A stretch of 33,966 bases of DNA from Desulfobacterales bacterium (GCA_021737275.1 JAIPEE010000002.1:179525-213490); one strand, 5' to 3'. Counted from the stretch's first letter, positions 24,305 to 33,411 are shown. The notes: a model not told the origin generated them from the sequence alone. A program made the numbers and translations.

Positions 24305-25588
24305 ATGGCTGAATACGCAACATTAGAAATAGAAGGAAAAAAATATAAATTTCCTATAATTACCGGCTCTGAAGGTGAAAAAGGAATAGACATCTCAGCT
24401 TTGCGCCGGCAAACCGGATATATTACACTGGATACCGGTTACGGTAATACCGGAAGCTGTAAAAGCTCCATTACATTTATGGATGGCGAAAAGGGTATTC
24501 TGCGTTACAGGGGTATCCCTGTTGAACAACTGGCCGAATATTCAACTTTTACTGAGACATCCTATTTGCTGCTTAACGGAAAGCTTCCAACACGAAATGA
24601 GCTCAACAAGTTTTCCGTCATGCTCAATGATCTTTCGCTTGTCCATGAGGATATGCAGACTTTTTTTCAGAATTTTCCAAGGGCATCTCATCCCATGGGA
24701 ATTCTTTCATCAATGGTTAATGCATTGAGAAGTTTTTATCCTGAACTGAAAGATGAAGACGATGATATAGAAAAGACCATGCCGCGACTGTTAGCCAAGA
24801 TTCGTACTATGGCAGCTATGGCGTTTAAAATTTCCCGTGGTTACAAGGTGGTTTATCCAAGACCGGATCTGTCTTATTGTGCTAACTTTCTAAATATGAT
24901 GTTTGACAGCCCGGTCAAGCCTTATGAGGTCGACCCGGATGTTGTAAAGGCGCTGAATGCCTTCTGGATTCTCCATGCGGACCATGAGCAGAACTGTTCA
25001 ACCTCTGCGGTTCGTGTTGTCGGCAGTGGGCGTGTTAATCTTTATGCGGCTGTTTCAGCCGGTATGGCTGCACTCTGGGGCCCACTTCATGGCGGTGCAA
25101 ATCAGGCCGTTATCGAAATGCTCAATGATATTCATAAAAGCGGTACCAAACTGAAAAAAGTTATTGAACGGGCCAAGGACAAAAATGATCCTTTCCGCCT
25201 GATGGGTTTTGGACACAGGGTCTACAAGACATATGATCCCCGCGCCAAAATTATGAAAAAAATGGTTGATAACTATTTTGCAAAAAACAAACTTGAAGAT
25301 CCTCTCCTGAATCTTGCTAAAGAGCTTGAAGAGGTTGCGTTAACTGATGAATACTTTATCAGCAGAAACCTCTATCCCAATGTAGATTTCTACAGCGGCA
25401 CTTTTTTAAGAGCGATCAATATTCCGACTAACATGTTTACAGTGATGTTTGCCATTGGTCGTCTACCCGGATGGATTTCCCAGTGGAAGGAAAGTATTGA
25501 TGATCCGGACTGGAAGATCAGCCGGCCGCGTCAGATCTATACAGGGCCGACAGAGCAGCAGTTTGTTTTAATCGATGAACGCGAATGA
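24305..25588 (+). CDS. gltA: Citrate synthase
   Basis: Citrate synthase condenses acetyl-CoA and oxaloacetate to citrate in the TCA cycle. At 427 residues it matches the longer, hexameric Gram-negative type with an N-terminal beta-rich extension (ATLEIEGKKYKFPIITGSEG). Active-site blocks are visible: ILHADHEQN, WGPLHGGANQAV (catalytic His), GFGHRVYKTYDPRA (catalytic His and Arg) and PNVDFYSG (catalytic Asp). The enzyme is the Si type, not the Re-citrate synthase some anaerobes use. It is a single-gene unit with its own promoter. Its TGA stop is the first three bases of a long palindrome at 25586-25732. Confidence 0.96.
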   Translation: MAEYATLEIEGKKYKFPIITGSEGEKGIDISALRRQTGYITLDTGYGNTGSCKSSITFMDGEKGILRYRGIPVEQLAEYSTFTETSYLLLNGKLPTRNELNKFSVMLNDLSLVHEDMQTFFQNFPRASHPMGILSSMVNALRSFYPELKDEDDDIEKTMPRLLAKIRTMAAMAFKISRGYKVVYPRPDLSYCANFLNMMFDSPVKPYEVDPDVVKALNAFWILHADHEQNCSTSAVRVVGSGRVNLYAAVSAGMAALWGPLHGGANQAVIEMLNDIHKSGTKLKKVIERAKDKNDPFRLMGFGHRVYKTYDPRAKIMKKMVDNYFAKNKLEDPLLNLAKELEEVALTDEYFISRNLYPNVDFYSGTFLRAINIPTNMFTVMFAIGRLPGWISQWKESIDDPDWKISRPRQIYTGPTEQQFVLIDERE

Positions 25589-25732
25589 GACCGATAAAAA
25601 ATGTTCCCCTTTGGCCAACCACGGCGTTGGTCTGAACTTTTTAATCCTCGAAAGACTACAAGTACTCCTTCGGTTAAAAAGTCCAGCCCGCCTTGATTTT
25701 GACCAAAATTGAACACTTTTTAAATGGTCTCA
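25586..25732. repeat. 147 bp imperfect palindrome
   Basis: The outer ends are TGAGACC (25586-25592) and GGTCTCA (25726-25732). Inside them, AAAAATGTTC pairs with GAACACTTTTT. AACTTTTTAA (25635-25644) pairs with TTAAAAAGTC (25674-25683). All three pairs share one centre at 25659. A smaller hairpin CCAAC/GTTGG lies in the left arm only. It fills half the gap between the convergent gltA and His/Met-rich genes. No protein is encoded. It could be a bidirectional terminator or a MITE-like non-autonomous element. Confidence 0.8.
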
Positions 25733-25750
25733 AGAGAAATAAGAAAATAT

Positions 25751-25783
25751 AAAGGTGCTTACTATATATTGGTAAGTGCCTTT
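25751..25783 (-). terminator. Terminator hairpin of the metal-efflux operon
   Basis: A 12-base stem with two G-U pairs as RNA (AAAGGTGCTTAC against GTAAGTGCCTTT) and a nine-base loop is followed on the minus strand by ATATTTTCTTATTT. It lies about 85 bp beyond the last gene of the operon. Confidence 0.65.
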
Positions 25784-25867
25784 ATCCATTTGATAAATAA
25801 AGTAAAATCATAATATATTTCATGATATCCTTTGAAAAATAAAAGTATCGGTATTTGTAATGAAATA

Positions 25868-26344
25868 CTATTTGTGATCATACCAAAACTTAGCCACATG
25901 TTTATTTCCATTTTCTTTGAATAAGCAAATCACACCATACCTTCCTTTTTCATCAAATATAAAGTTGGATGCATACATGCCGTTGAAATCTTTTAGTTTT
26001 GCGACCTGTTCCTTTCCGGATGGGTTGATGATTTTTATCTTACCGGCTACGTTCATTATTTGATGATCCATTTTATCATGCATGAATTTTACCATGATGT
26101 GATGGGTGTTGCCTTCAGGGTCTGTCATGTTTATGCCGGCCAGACTCATCACCTGGAAGTCGGCAAGAATGCCGTCAACGGTTTCTTTGTGCCTGAAAGT
26201 ATCCATTGATGGGTGATTTGTTGTCGGGTGATCCATTGTGGCGTGATCTGCTGATGGATGTTCCGCAGTTGGATGGTCTCCGGCAAAGGCGGTTCCAAGG
26301 CTAATTAAAAATATCATTATAAGTAATATTAAAAGTTTTTTCAT
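25868..26344 (-). CDS. Secreted His/Met-rich protein closing the metal-efflux operon
   Basis: This 158-residue protein has a clear signal peptide (MKKLLILLIMIFLISLGTAF, cut after AFA) and GGAGGAAGAACA before its ATG. The mature N-terminus (about 21-47) is a run of five imperfect HP[ST]-type repeats, each with a histidine (DHPTAEHPSADHATMDHP and on), then a folded part of about 105 residues with MVKFMHDKMDHQIMNVAGKI. The histidine and methionine content fits periplasmic Cu/Ag or Zn binding. It lies 78 bp after the RND pump gene, where E. coli-type systems encode the unrelated CusF chaperone elsewhere in the operon. I do not recognise the family; a metallochaperone role is inferred from context and composition. 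Confidence 0.8.
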   Translation of the reverse strand: MKKLLILLIMIFLISLGTAFAGDHPTAEHPSADHATMDHPTTNHPSMDTFRHKETVDGILADFQVMSLAGINMTDPEGNTHHIMVKFMHDKMDHQIMNVAGKIKIINPSGKEQVAKLKDFNGMYASNFIFDEKGRYGVICLFKENGNKHVAKFWYDHK

Positions 26345-26422
26345 TGTTCTTCCTCCATTATAGTTATGTGCTAATTTAATGTTTTGTAAGTTTTTCCATA
26401 AGTTTTTTTCAGAATGACATCA

Positions 26423-29400
26423 TTATTTGGATAATTTCCATCCCTTCCAGATGCCGTATATGGCCGGTACTACGATAAGGGTCAGGATGGTAGCGCTCAC
26501 CATACCGCCAACCATGGGCGCTGCCATTCTCTTCATGACGCCTGCGCCTGTACCGTGACTCCACATAATAGGCATGAGCCCAGCCATAGTTGTGACTACG
26601 GTCATTATTTTCGGCCGGACGCGCAGTACGGCACCTTCCATGATTGCTTCATTAAGGTGAGTTCGATTGAAAGCTCTACCATGACGTTTTTTAAATTTTT
26701 TATATGAGATATCAAGATAAATCAGCATCACGACTCCGGTCTCAGCGGCTACACCGGCCAGTGCAATGAATCCGACACCGACAGCTATGCTCATGTTATA
26801 ACCCAGCAGGTACATAAGCCACATGCCGCCAGTCATTGCAAATGGCACACTGAGCATGACGATCAGACTTTCGGTTATATTTTTAAAATTAAAAAAGAGC
26901 AGAAGAAAGATGATAAACAGCGTTGCCGGTACAACAATCAACAGCCTTTTCTGTGCCCGCTCCATATACTCATACTGTCCGCTCCATTTCAGGCTGTAGC
27001 CGGGCGGCAGTTTGATTTTTTCCTGGATAACCTCTCTGGCATTTTTGACAAATGTTCCAATATCAATACCGGTAATGTCGATATACACCCAGGCCGTGTT
27101 TCGGGCATTTTCACTTTTGATGGCGGAAGCGCCTTTAATAATGCGGATATCTGCCACCTGTGTAATGGGTATCTGTGCGCCGTCTGGTGTCGGAATCAGA
27201 ATTCGTTTCAACTTTTCAGGAGAATCTCTGAGTTCAGAACCATATCGCAGGTTGACCGGATATCTTTCCAGACCCTCGACTGTACTGGTAATATTCATAC
27301 CACCGACAGCGGACATTATAATATCCTGTACGTCACCAACGGTCAGGCCATAGCGGGCCGCCGCTTCACGATTGATCAGGAAATCAAAAAAGTTGCCGCC
27401 AGTTACCCGTTCTGCATAAACGCTGAGTGTTCCCGGTACATCGCGCATGGTTGCTTCAATCTCTTCACCAATGGAATTGAGCACATTCAGATCTTCACCC
27501 ATAATTTTAATACCGACGGGTGTTTTGATGCCGGTAGAAAGCATATCGATGCGTGTTTTGATGGGCATGGTCCAGGCATTGGTCAGGCCCGGAAACTGAA
27601 TGGCCTTATCCAGCTCATCAATCAACTTTTCAACCGTCATTCCGTCGCGCCATTCCGATTCGGGTCTCAGCATGATGGTAGTCTCAATCATGGAAAGCGG
27701 TGCCGGATCAGTAGCGGTTTCAGCACGGCCGACTTTCCCGAATACATGATGCACTTCAGGAAAAGAGGCAATAATCCGGTCCGTCTGCTGCAGCAGTTCC
27801 TTTGCCTTGGTAATGGAGATACCCGGTAATGTTGTCGGCATATATAAAAGGTCGCCTTCATACAGGGGTGGCATAAATTCAGAACCGGTCCTCTTCCATG
27901 GAATAACGGTGACGGCCAGAATTAATACAGCTATAATAATTACGACCGGTTTAGCTTTCAGCACCAGATCAATAACAGGTCTGTATATCCATATCAAAAA
28001 ACGGTTAATCGGGTTTTCATGTTCGGAACGAATACGTCCGCGAATGAGAAAGCCCATCATGACCGGAACAATGGTGACTGCAAGAAAAGCGGAACCCACC
28101 ATGGCATAAGTCTTCGTAAATGCCAGTGGTTTGAAAAGCCTTCCTTCCTGGGCTTCTAACGTAAACACCGGTAAAAAGCTGACAGCAATAATCAGCAGGG
28201 AGAAAAAGAGCGCCGGTCCCACTTCACGGGCGGCATCTGAAATCAGTTCCCAGCGGGGTTTGGTGTCGCCGTATGCTTCAATATGCTTATGCGCGTTCTC
28301 TATCATGACAATGGCTGCATCCACCATGGCCCCGATGGCAATGGCGATACCGCCCAGACTCATAATATTGGCGTTGATACCCTGCCTTTCCATGATAATG
28401 AAGCTGATTAGTACGGCCACCGGCAGTGTGAAGATAATGACAAATGCGCTTCTGAAATGAAAAAGAAAGAGAACGCATACGATGGCGACAACAATACTTT
28501 CTTCCGTTAATGTCCGTTTCAGATTATTAATGGCGCGTTTAATCAGATCAGAACGGTCGTACACGGCCTTAATGGTGACGCCTTCCGGTAGACTGTGCTT
28601 AAGTTCATCCAAACGGGTTTTGACATTTTCGATAACGGTGAGCGCATTTTCCCCATACCGCATCACAATGATGCCGCCGACCACTTCGCCATTGCCATTA
28701 TAATCGGCAATGCCGCGTCTTAATTCAGGGCCGATCCTCACGGTGGCCACATTACGCAGCAGAATAGGCACACCCCGCTTATCCACGCCCAGCGGGATAC
28801 GCTGAAGGTCTTCAATGCTTTTAATATAACCCAGACCGCGCACCATAAATTCGGTTTCGCCCATCTCCACAAGCCGGCCCCCAACATCATTATTACTTTG
28901 CTGAATAGCCATTCTCACTTTTTGGAGCGGAATTTTAAATGCAATCAGTTTATTGGGATCGACAATTACCTGGTACTGTTTGATATAGCCGCCAATGGAA
29001 GCCACTTCAGATACGCCCGATACACCGGTCAGCTCATACCTGAGAAACCAGTCCTGAATGGATCTTAGCTGGGAAAGGTCATGGCGATCACTTTCAAGGA
29101 TATATTCATAAACCCATCCCACACCGGTTGCATCCGGACCCAGCGAAGGTGTAACACCTGAGGGAAGGCGTTTTGATACATAGTTCAGATATTCCAGAAC
29201 ACGACTGCGCGCCCAGTAAAGATCCGTACCGTCTTCAAAAATAATGTAGACAAATGAGAAGCCGAAAAAGGAATAGCCGCGAACCACTTTGGCATGCGGC
29301 ACCGCCAGCATGGCGGTTGTCAGTGGATAAGTAACCTGATCTTCTACTACCTGAGGTGCCTGGCCCGGATACTCTGTAAATATAATTACCTGAACATCAG

Positions 29401-29527
29401 AAAGATCCGGAATAGCATCCAGCGGTATCCGCAGCATAGCTATGATTCCAGCCGCAATAACTAAAACCGTTATAAGGACGACCAGAAACTTGTTATCTAT
29501 TGAAAATCTGATTACTTTATCTATCAT
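26423..29527 (-). CDS. cusA: Heavy-metal efflux RND transporter, inner-membrane pump (CusA/CzcA family)
   Basis: This 1034-residue protein is the proton-driven inner-membrane pump of a tripartite heavy-metal exporter. The N-terminal helix, the periplasmic start IPLDAIPDLSDVQVIIFTEY, GYSFFGFSFVYIIFEDGTD, the TM4 proton-relay GAMVDAAIVMIEN and the double twelve-helix RND layout are all present. ETTIMLRPESEWR and RIDMLSTGIKTPVGIKIMG match the monovalent-cation (Cu/Ag) CusA branch more than CzcA, but this is a judgement by eye. As I recall E. coli CusA, the Met in RIDML is a substrate ligand and is kept, whereas the Met in RYGMTV is Leu here. It follows the adaptor gene by 108 bp that contain a tiered hairpin. 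Confidence 0.92.
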   Translation of the reverse strand: MIDKVIRFSIDNKFLVVLITVLVIAAGIIAMLRIPLDAIPDLSDVQVIIFTEYPGQAPQVVEDQVTYPLTTAMLAVPHAKVVRGYSFFGFSFVYIIFEDGTDLYWARSRVLEYLNYVSKRLPSGVTPSLGPDATGVGWVYEYILESDRHDLSQLRSIQDWFLRYELTGVSGVSEVASIGGYIKQYQVIVDPNKLIAFKIPLQKVRMAIQQSNNDVGGRLVEMGETEFMVRGLGYIKSIEDLQRIPLGVDKRGVPILLRNVATVRIGPELRRGIADYNGNGEVVGGIIVMRYGENALTVIENVKTRLDELKHSLPEGVTIKAVYDRSDLIKRAINNLKRTLTEESIVVAIVCVLFLFHFRSAFVIIFTLPVAVLISFIIMERQGINANIMSLGGIAIAIGAMVDAAIVMIENAHKHIEAYGDTKPRWELISDAAREVGPALFFSLLIIAVSFLPVFTLEAQEGRLFKPLAFTKTYAMVGSAFLAVTIVPVMMGFLIRGRIRSEHENPINRFLIWIYRPVIDLVLKAKPVVIIIAVLILAVTVIPWKRTGSEFMPPLYEGDLLYMPTTLPGISITKAKELLQQTDRIIASFPEVHHVFGKVGRAETATDPAPLSMIETTIMLRPESEWRDGMTVEKLIDELDKAIQFPGLTNAWTMPIKTRIDMLSTGIKTPVGIKIMGEDLNVLNSIGEEIEATMRDVPGTLSVYAERVTGGNFFDFLINREAAARYGLTVGDVQDIIMSAVGGMNITSTVEGLERYPVNLRYGSELRDSPEKLKRILIPTPDGAQIPITQVADIRIIKGASAIKSENARNTAWVYIDITGIDIGTFVKNAREVIQEKIKLPPGYSLKWSGQYEYMERAQKRLLIVVPATLFIIFLLLFFNFKNITESLIVMLSVPFAMTGGMWLMYLLGYNMSIAVGVGFIALAGVAAETGVVMLIYLDISYKKFKKRHGRAFNRTHLNEAIMEGAVLRVRPKIMTVVTTMAGLMPIMWSHGTGAGVMKRMAAPMVGGMVSATILTLIVVPAIYGIWKGWKLSK

Positions 29528-29559
29528 GTGAACACCTGCTTCGCCTTAAATTTCTTAAC

Positions 29560-29613
29560 CTTAATCGGACTCTTAATCCCTCATTTGAAAACCCGATTAA
29601 GATTACGATTAAG
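29560..29613 (-). promoter_or_regulatory. Two-tier intercistronic hairpin between cusB and cusA
   Basis: Two CTTAATC units (29560-29566, 29572-29578) and two GATTAAG units (29595-29601, 29607-29613) are spaced symmetrically. They can form an outer and an inner seven-base stem with a five-base internal loop and a 16-base loop. No U-tract follows, so it may protect or process the mRNA between adaptor and pump genes. Confidence 0.6.
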
Positions 29614-29635
29614 AATACCCCAAAATATTTAATTT

Positions 29636-31033
29636 TTACTCACCCATCGTGAGATCCGTCATATCCAAATCATCGTCCATCGTCATATCACTCATATCCA
29701 GATCATCATCTTCATCGCCTGCTGTTCCCTGCTTTACATCCAGCATCTTCTGAATGGCTTCACGTAGGCGACTTTCCGAGTCGAGCATAAACTGGGCGGA
29801 TACAACAATTTGCTCACCTTCTTTTAAACCTTCCAGAACCTGAAACTCATTCTGATTGCCTTCAAGACCGAGTATTACTTCCCGGGGCTCAAATTTGCCT
29901 TTACCCAGTGAAACAAACACAACTTTGCGAACACCGCTGTTTATTACGGCATCCTGGGGAATAACAAGAGCTTCAGTTTCTGTGACTGACTGGAGATAGA
30001 TATTGGCATACATACCCGGCTTCAACTGACCATCCTGATTGGGAAATGACAGCCTTAGCTTGGCGGTCCGGGTTCGCGGCTCAAGATAAGGATAGATATA
30101 CAGAACCTGTCCTGAAAATTTCTTGCCGGGCACATAGGCTAGCTCCATTTCAGCAGGCATGTTGTCTTTTACCCATGGCAGTTCATATTCATAAACATGT
30201 ACATCCACCCAGACATCGGAAAGATCGGCAATCTCAAATTGGTGTTCGCCCGCTTTTACAAACTGGCCGGCAAACGCATTCTTCTTTACAATAACACCTG
30301 AAGCAGGTGAATATATTACCATTGTTTTGCTTGCTTTACCGGATTCTTCCAGCCTTTGAATCTGGCGGTCATTGAGATCCCAGTATTTCAAACGGGTGCG
30401 GGAAGCATTCCGCAAACGTTTTGCACTCTCCTGGATTGTCGGGTAGGCGCTGTCTGACAGTTTTCGATATTGCTGCAGGGCAAGGAGATATTCTTCCTGT
30501 GCGGAAACCAGTTCAGGGCTGTATATTTCAAACAGGGGCCGGCCTTTTTTTACCTGAACACCTACGAAATCAGCATAAAGTTTTTCGATCCAGCCGCTGA
30601 ACTTTGTATTAACGGTATGAATTCCGGTTTCATTATAAGTTATGTTACCAAATGTCCGGATCTCCTTTATCAGGTGTTTTTTACTAACTTCCCCAAGCCG
30701 GAGACCCATATTCTGAACTGTAACCGGATCAATGCGAATGGTTGAAGTAGCTTCCTTTTCTCCGCCTGCTTCTCCATAGACCGGAACCAGATCCATGCCC
30801 ATGGGCGACTGGCCGGGCTCATTACGTATATAGGAAGGGTCCATGGGCGCGGCCCAGTACTTTATATTCTTACCGGTTTTGGGATCAATCATTCCCGCTT
30901 TCAATGGTTCGTCAGCAGCTGTTGCTTCCTGAATGATCTCGAAATTTTTCAGGTCATGATTTGTTCCAAATATGAACAATCCGGACATGATCAGAAAAAG
31001 TAATGCGGAAAGTGTTATAAATAGTCTTCTCAT
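29636..31033 (-). CDS. cusB: RND efflux periplasmic adaptor with heavy-metal-binding domain (CusB family)
   Basis: The ATG at 31031-31033 has GGGGAG upstream and overlaps the TolC-family stop (ATGA); a TTG five codons earlier is less likely. The 465-residue protein has an N-terminal membrane anchor or signal (about 3-23), then a heavy-metal-binding domain at about 59-86 with YWAAPMDP and GQSPMGMDLVPVY. Barrel-sandwich, alpha-hairpin and beta-barrel parts typical of adaptors occupy about 110-415. Such proteins link pump and outer-membrane channel and hand over metal. An unusual C-terminal tail (about 440-465) has two tandem 11-residue units, DDDLDMSDMTM and DDDLDMTDLTM, acidic and Met-rich, which could be an extra metal-binding segment. 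Confidence 0.92.
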   Translation of the reverse strand: MRRLFITLSALLFLIMSGLFIFGTNHDLKNFEIIQEATAADEPLKAGMIDPKTGKNIKYWAAPMDPSYIRNEPGQSPMGMDLVPVYGEAGGEKEATSTIRIDPVTVQNMGLRLGEVSKKHLIKEIRTFGNITYNETGIHTVNTKFSGWIEKLYADFVGVQVKKGRPLFEIYSPELVSAQEEYLLALQQYRKLSDSAYPTIQESAKRLRNASRTRLKYWDLNDRQIQRLEESGKASKTMVIYSPASGVIVKKNAFAGQFVKAGEHQFEIADLSDVWVDVHVYEYELPWVKDNMPAEMELAYVPGKKFSGQVLYIYPYLEPRTRTAKLRLSFPNQDGQLKPGMYANIYLQSVTETEALVIPQDAVINSGVRKVVFVSLGKGKFEPREVILGLEGNQNEFQVLEGLKEGEQIVVSAQFMLDSESRLREAIQKMLDVKQGTAGDEDDDLDMSDMTMDDDLDMTDLTMGE

Positions 31034-32349
31034 GAATTGTCTCCCCAAAGAATCTCCTGATGGATTGTACCGCCCAGCACCTTTTCGAGCTCTGTAATCT
31101 TCTGATAAATTTCGAAGAGGTATTGTTGTTTCTGAAGTTCAAACCGTAAAAGTCTGATCTGGGCATTTATCATGGTGTTAAATTCGAGTTTGCCGACTTC
31201 ATATGCAGATAGGGCGGAGCGGGCCCATTGATCAGCCTGAAGGATCAATGCATCATTCACCAGATTATATTTTTCCTGATAACTGTTGATTTCACCAGCC
31301 AGCGCATCAACGCGGTGGGAGAGCGCTTTAATCAGACCTTGATAAGACTTCAGGGCGGCCTCTTTTCCCTTTATTGAAGCGGATAGATTTTTGCTCTGTT
31401 TTGTTGTTTGCCAGAGGGGAATATTTATCACAACAGCACCCGAAAGAAAGTCCGGCAGATCACGGCCGGTCATATCTTCATCCCGATAACCATATGAAAC
31501 TTTAAAATCCATGTCAGGGTAGTAATCTTTTTCAGCCAGATCGATACCGGCTTCAGCCATGTCTATTTCTGCCTGTTTGACGGCAATCCAGGGGTTAGTC
31601 TGTATAGCCTGTTCCTGGAGTTTTTTTATGTCTAATGTCAGATCCGGGTAATCAGGTAAGTTTGGCGGAACGACAGCTATAAATTGCCGGCGGTTTATAA
31701 GCTCATTAATCTTGTTTTCAAGGGAGCGGCGGTTTTTATCCAACATGATTTTTTCATCCATCAACCAGGTTGCTTCCACCTGTGCCTGCAGCACATCCTG
31801 TTGAAGCCCCTTGCCGACCGAATACTTGGTCTCTGCAACCCGGAGAATTTGCTGCATCATCTCTGTCATTTTAAAATTGATATCCTGACTGTAGGCAATA
31901 TAACCCAATCCGTACCAGGCCGACGCAATCGCTGTGGAGAGCTCTATCTTTTTTGCTTCCAGAACTGCTTCCTGACGAACGGCATTTAAAGCTACGCGCT
32001 TGGATTTAAGATTTAGTTCACCAAACCACGGGATTCTCTGTGAAATAAACAGTTGTGCCTGGGTCATGGGTTCCTGACTCAGGCTGAAGGTATCTGTCGG
32101 CACACTCAGCAGGCCAAGCCCCAGTTTAGGATCATCAAGGCTGCCGGCCACAGAAACCTGATCCTGTAACGCACCAACCTGTGCCTCAAGGCTCTGGATA
32201 TCGTTATTAAGCGTTAACCCTTCTTCAATGAGCGATGCCAGTTCGGGTGATGCAGATACTGACACCTCAGCCTTTACAAGTGTGTTGAAAAAGCCTGAAA
32301 AGATGAAAACGCCCAATATTAGAATAAATATTTTTAGTCGCATAACCAT
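31030..32349 (-). CDS. cusC: TolC-family outer-membrane channel of the metal-efflux system (CusC-like)
   Basis: The ATG at 32347-32349 is preceded by GGAG seven bases upstream; an ATG seven codons earlier would lie over that site. The 439-residue protein has a signal peptide (MVMRLKIFILILGVFIFSGF, cut after VKA) and two outer-membrane-efflux repeats of long amphipathic helices (about 35-225 and 240-430). It has ISQRIPWFGELNLKSK and the second-half SGAVVINIPLW as in CusC/CzcC-type channels. No lipoprotein cysteine is seen. It is the first gene of the operon and is translationally coupled to the adaptor. Confidence 0.9.
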   Translation of the reverse strand: MVMRLKIFILILGVFIFSGFFNTLVKAEVSVSASPELASLIEEGLTLNNDIQSLEAQVGALQDQVSVAGSLDDPKLGLGLLSVPTDTFSLSQEPMTQAQLFISQRIPWFGELNLKSKRVALNAVRQEAVLEAKKIELSTAIASAWYGLGYIAYSQDINFKMTEMMQQILRVAETKYSVGKGLQQDVLQAQVEATWLMDEKIMLDKNRRSLENKINELINRRQFIAVVPPNLPDYPDLTLDIKKLQEQAIQTNPWIAVKQAEIDMAEAGIDLAEKDYYPDMDFKVSYGYRDEDMTGRDLPDFLSGAVVINIPLWQTTKQSKNLSASIKGKEAALKSYQGLIKALSHRVDALAGEINSYQEKYNLVNDALILQADQWARSALSAYEVGKLEFNTMINAQIRLLRFELQKQQYLFEIYQKITELEKVLGGTIHQEILWGDNS

Positions 32350-32442
32350 TTTTGAGCTCCTGATAAACATTTAGGTGACGTTGGTTTATTAATAAAACAA
32401 AGCAATAAATATGCCACAATGTGGTATAAAAAATAAACGTTT

Positions 32443-32477
32443 ATTATAACGCACTATAATTGTTAAGTTAATCTTAA
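32443..32477 (-). promoter_or_regulatory. Promoter and overlapping palindromic operator of the metal-efflux operon
   Basis: The minus strand has TTAACT-N17-TATAAT (-10 at 32443-32448, -35 at 32466-32471), about 95 bp upstream of cusC. The palindrome TTAAGATTAACTTAA (32463-32477) covers the -35 element, where a response regulator or repressor would act. Downstream lies another dyad, CCACAATGTGG (32414-32424). No CueR-like spacing was recognised. In 32478-32725 I see nothing else except the ribosome-binding site of the next gene. Confidence 0.5.
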
Positions 32478-32725
32478 AAATAATTATTTGCAGTATTATT
32501 ATTATGTTGAATATGTGTATAATTATTACCCGGAGAAGATCTGCTGACGCATTGATGCGGGTAGTTAGGATACAAATATAAATCTATAATCTTAATGGAG
32601 AGAGCTGATTGTGGTTGAATTTTTTTATATGGCATGGCATTTTGGTGATTCACAACACTACGAGAAAAATGGTCAAACAAAACAAAATGTTTCTATTATA
32701 AATTATTTCAAATCGGAGGATTATT

Positions 32726-33379
32726 ATGAGCAATCCCATTGATCAGTACTGGAAGGTTAAGTTAGGTGAGCTGAAAAACACACTCGAAGAGAATAAGTTT
32801 GAAGTTTTTCTGGCAGAAAATGCAGCAGATGCCAAAAGGGTTGTGCTTGAAAAGATTATTTCTGAACTAAAACCCAGAAGTGTTTCATGGGGTGGTTCTA
32901 TGACCTTCACCGCCACATCTCTTTATGAAGAGTTGAAGGAGAACCCGGATCTTGTGGTAATTGACACCTTTGACAGAAAGGTGTCCAGGGAAAAAGCACT
33001 GGAAAGAAGACGCCAGGCACTGGTGGTTGATCTGTTTATTACCGGCAGCAATGCCATTACCCAGGATGGCCGGCTTGTAAATCTGGATATGATCGGCAAC
33101 CGTGTAGCGGCCATAACATTTGGCCCCAATAACGTCATTATTCTGGCCGGCCGAAACAAGATTGTACCGGATCTTGAAGCCGCTATGCTCAGAATAAAAG
33201 ATTATGCGGCTCCGGCCAATGTTATGCGCCTTTCTTTAAAAAACCCATGTGCTAAAACAGGCATCTGTATGGATTGTAGAAGCCCGGATCGAATTTGCAA
33301 TCACTGGACCATTACGGAAAAATCGTTTCCGGAAAAACGGATCAAGATTGTGTTGATAAATGAGGATCTGGGATTGTAA
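32726..33379 (+). CDS. LUD-domain protein (LutC/YkgG-like)
   Basis: This 217-residue protein belongs to the LUD (DUF162) family, whose best-known members are the LutC/LutB subunits of the lactate utilisation complex. Family blocks are SVSWGGSMTF (about 54-63), VDLFITGSNAITQDGRLVNLDMIGNRVAAITFGP and the following IILAGRNKIV. The C-terminus has a cysteine group, NPCAKTGICMDC and DRICN, typical of the stand-alone subgroup and possibly a metal or cluster site. GGAGG precedes the ATG. No lutA or lutB gene is adjacent, so a lactate role is not shown. It is divergent from the metal-efflux operon. Confidence 0.9.
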   Translation: MSNPIDQYWKVKLGELKNTLEENKFEVFLAENAADAKRVVLEKIISELKPRSVSWGGSMTFTATSLYEELKENPDLVVIDTFDRKVSREKALERRRQALVVDLFITGSNAITQDGRLVNLDMIGNRVAAITFGPNNVIILAGRNKIVPDLEAAMLRIKDYAAPANVMRLSLKNPCAKTGICMDCRSPDRICNHWTITEKSFPEKRIKIVLINEDLGL

Positions 33380-33411
33380 TATATGGTAATGAGCCATGAG
33401 AAAAAAATAAA

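Noticed and set aside
32474-32680. 68-codon minus-strand frame in the cus-LUD divergent region
   Set aside because: It has no ribosome-binding site and asparagine/histidine-rich composition from AT-rich DNA, and it lies across promoter sequence.
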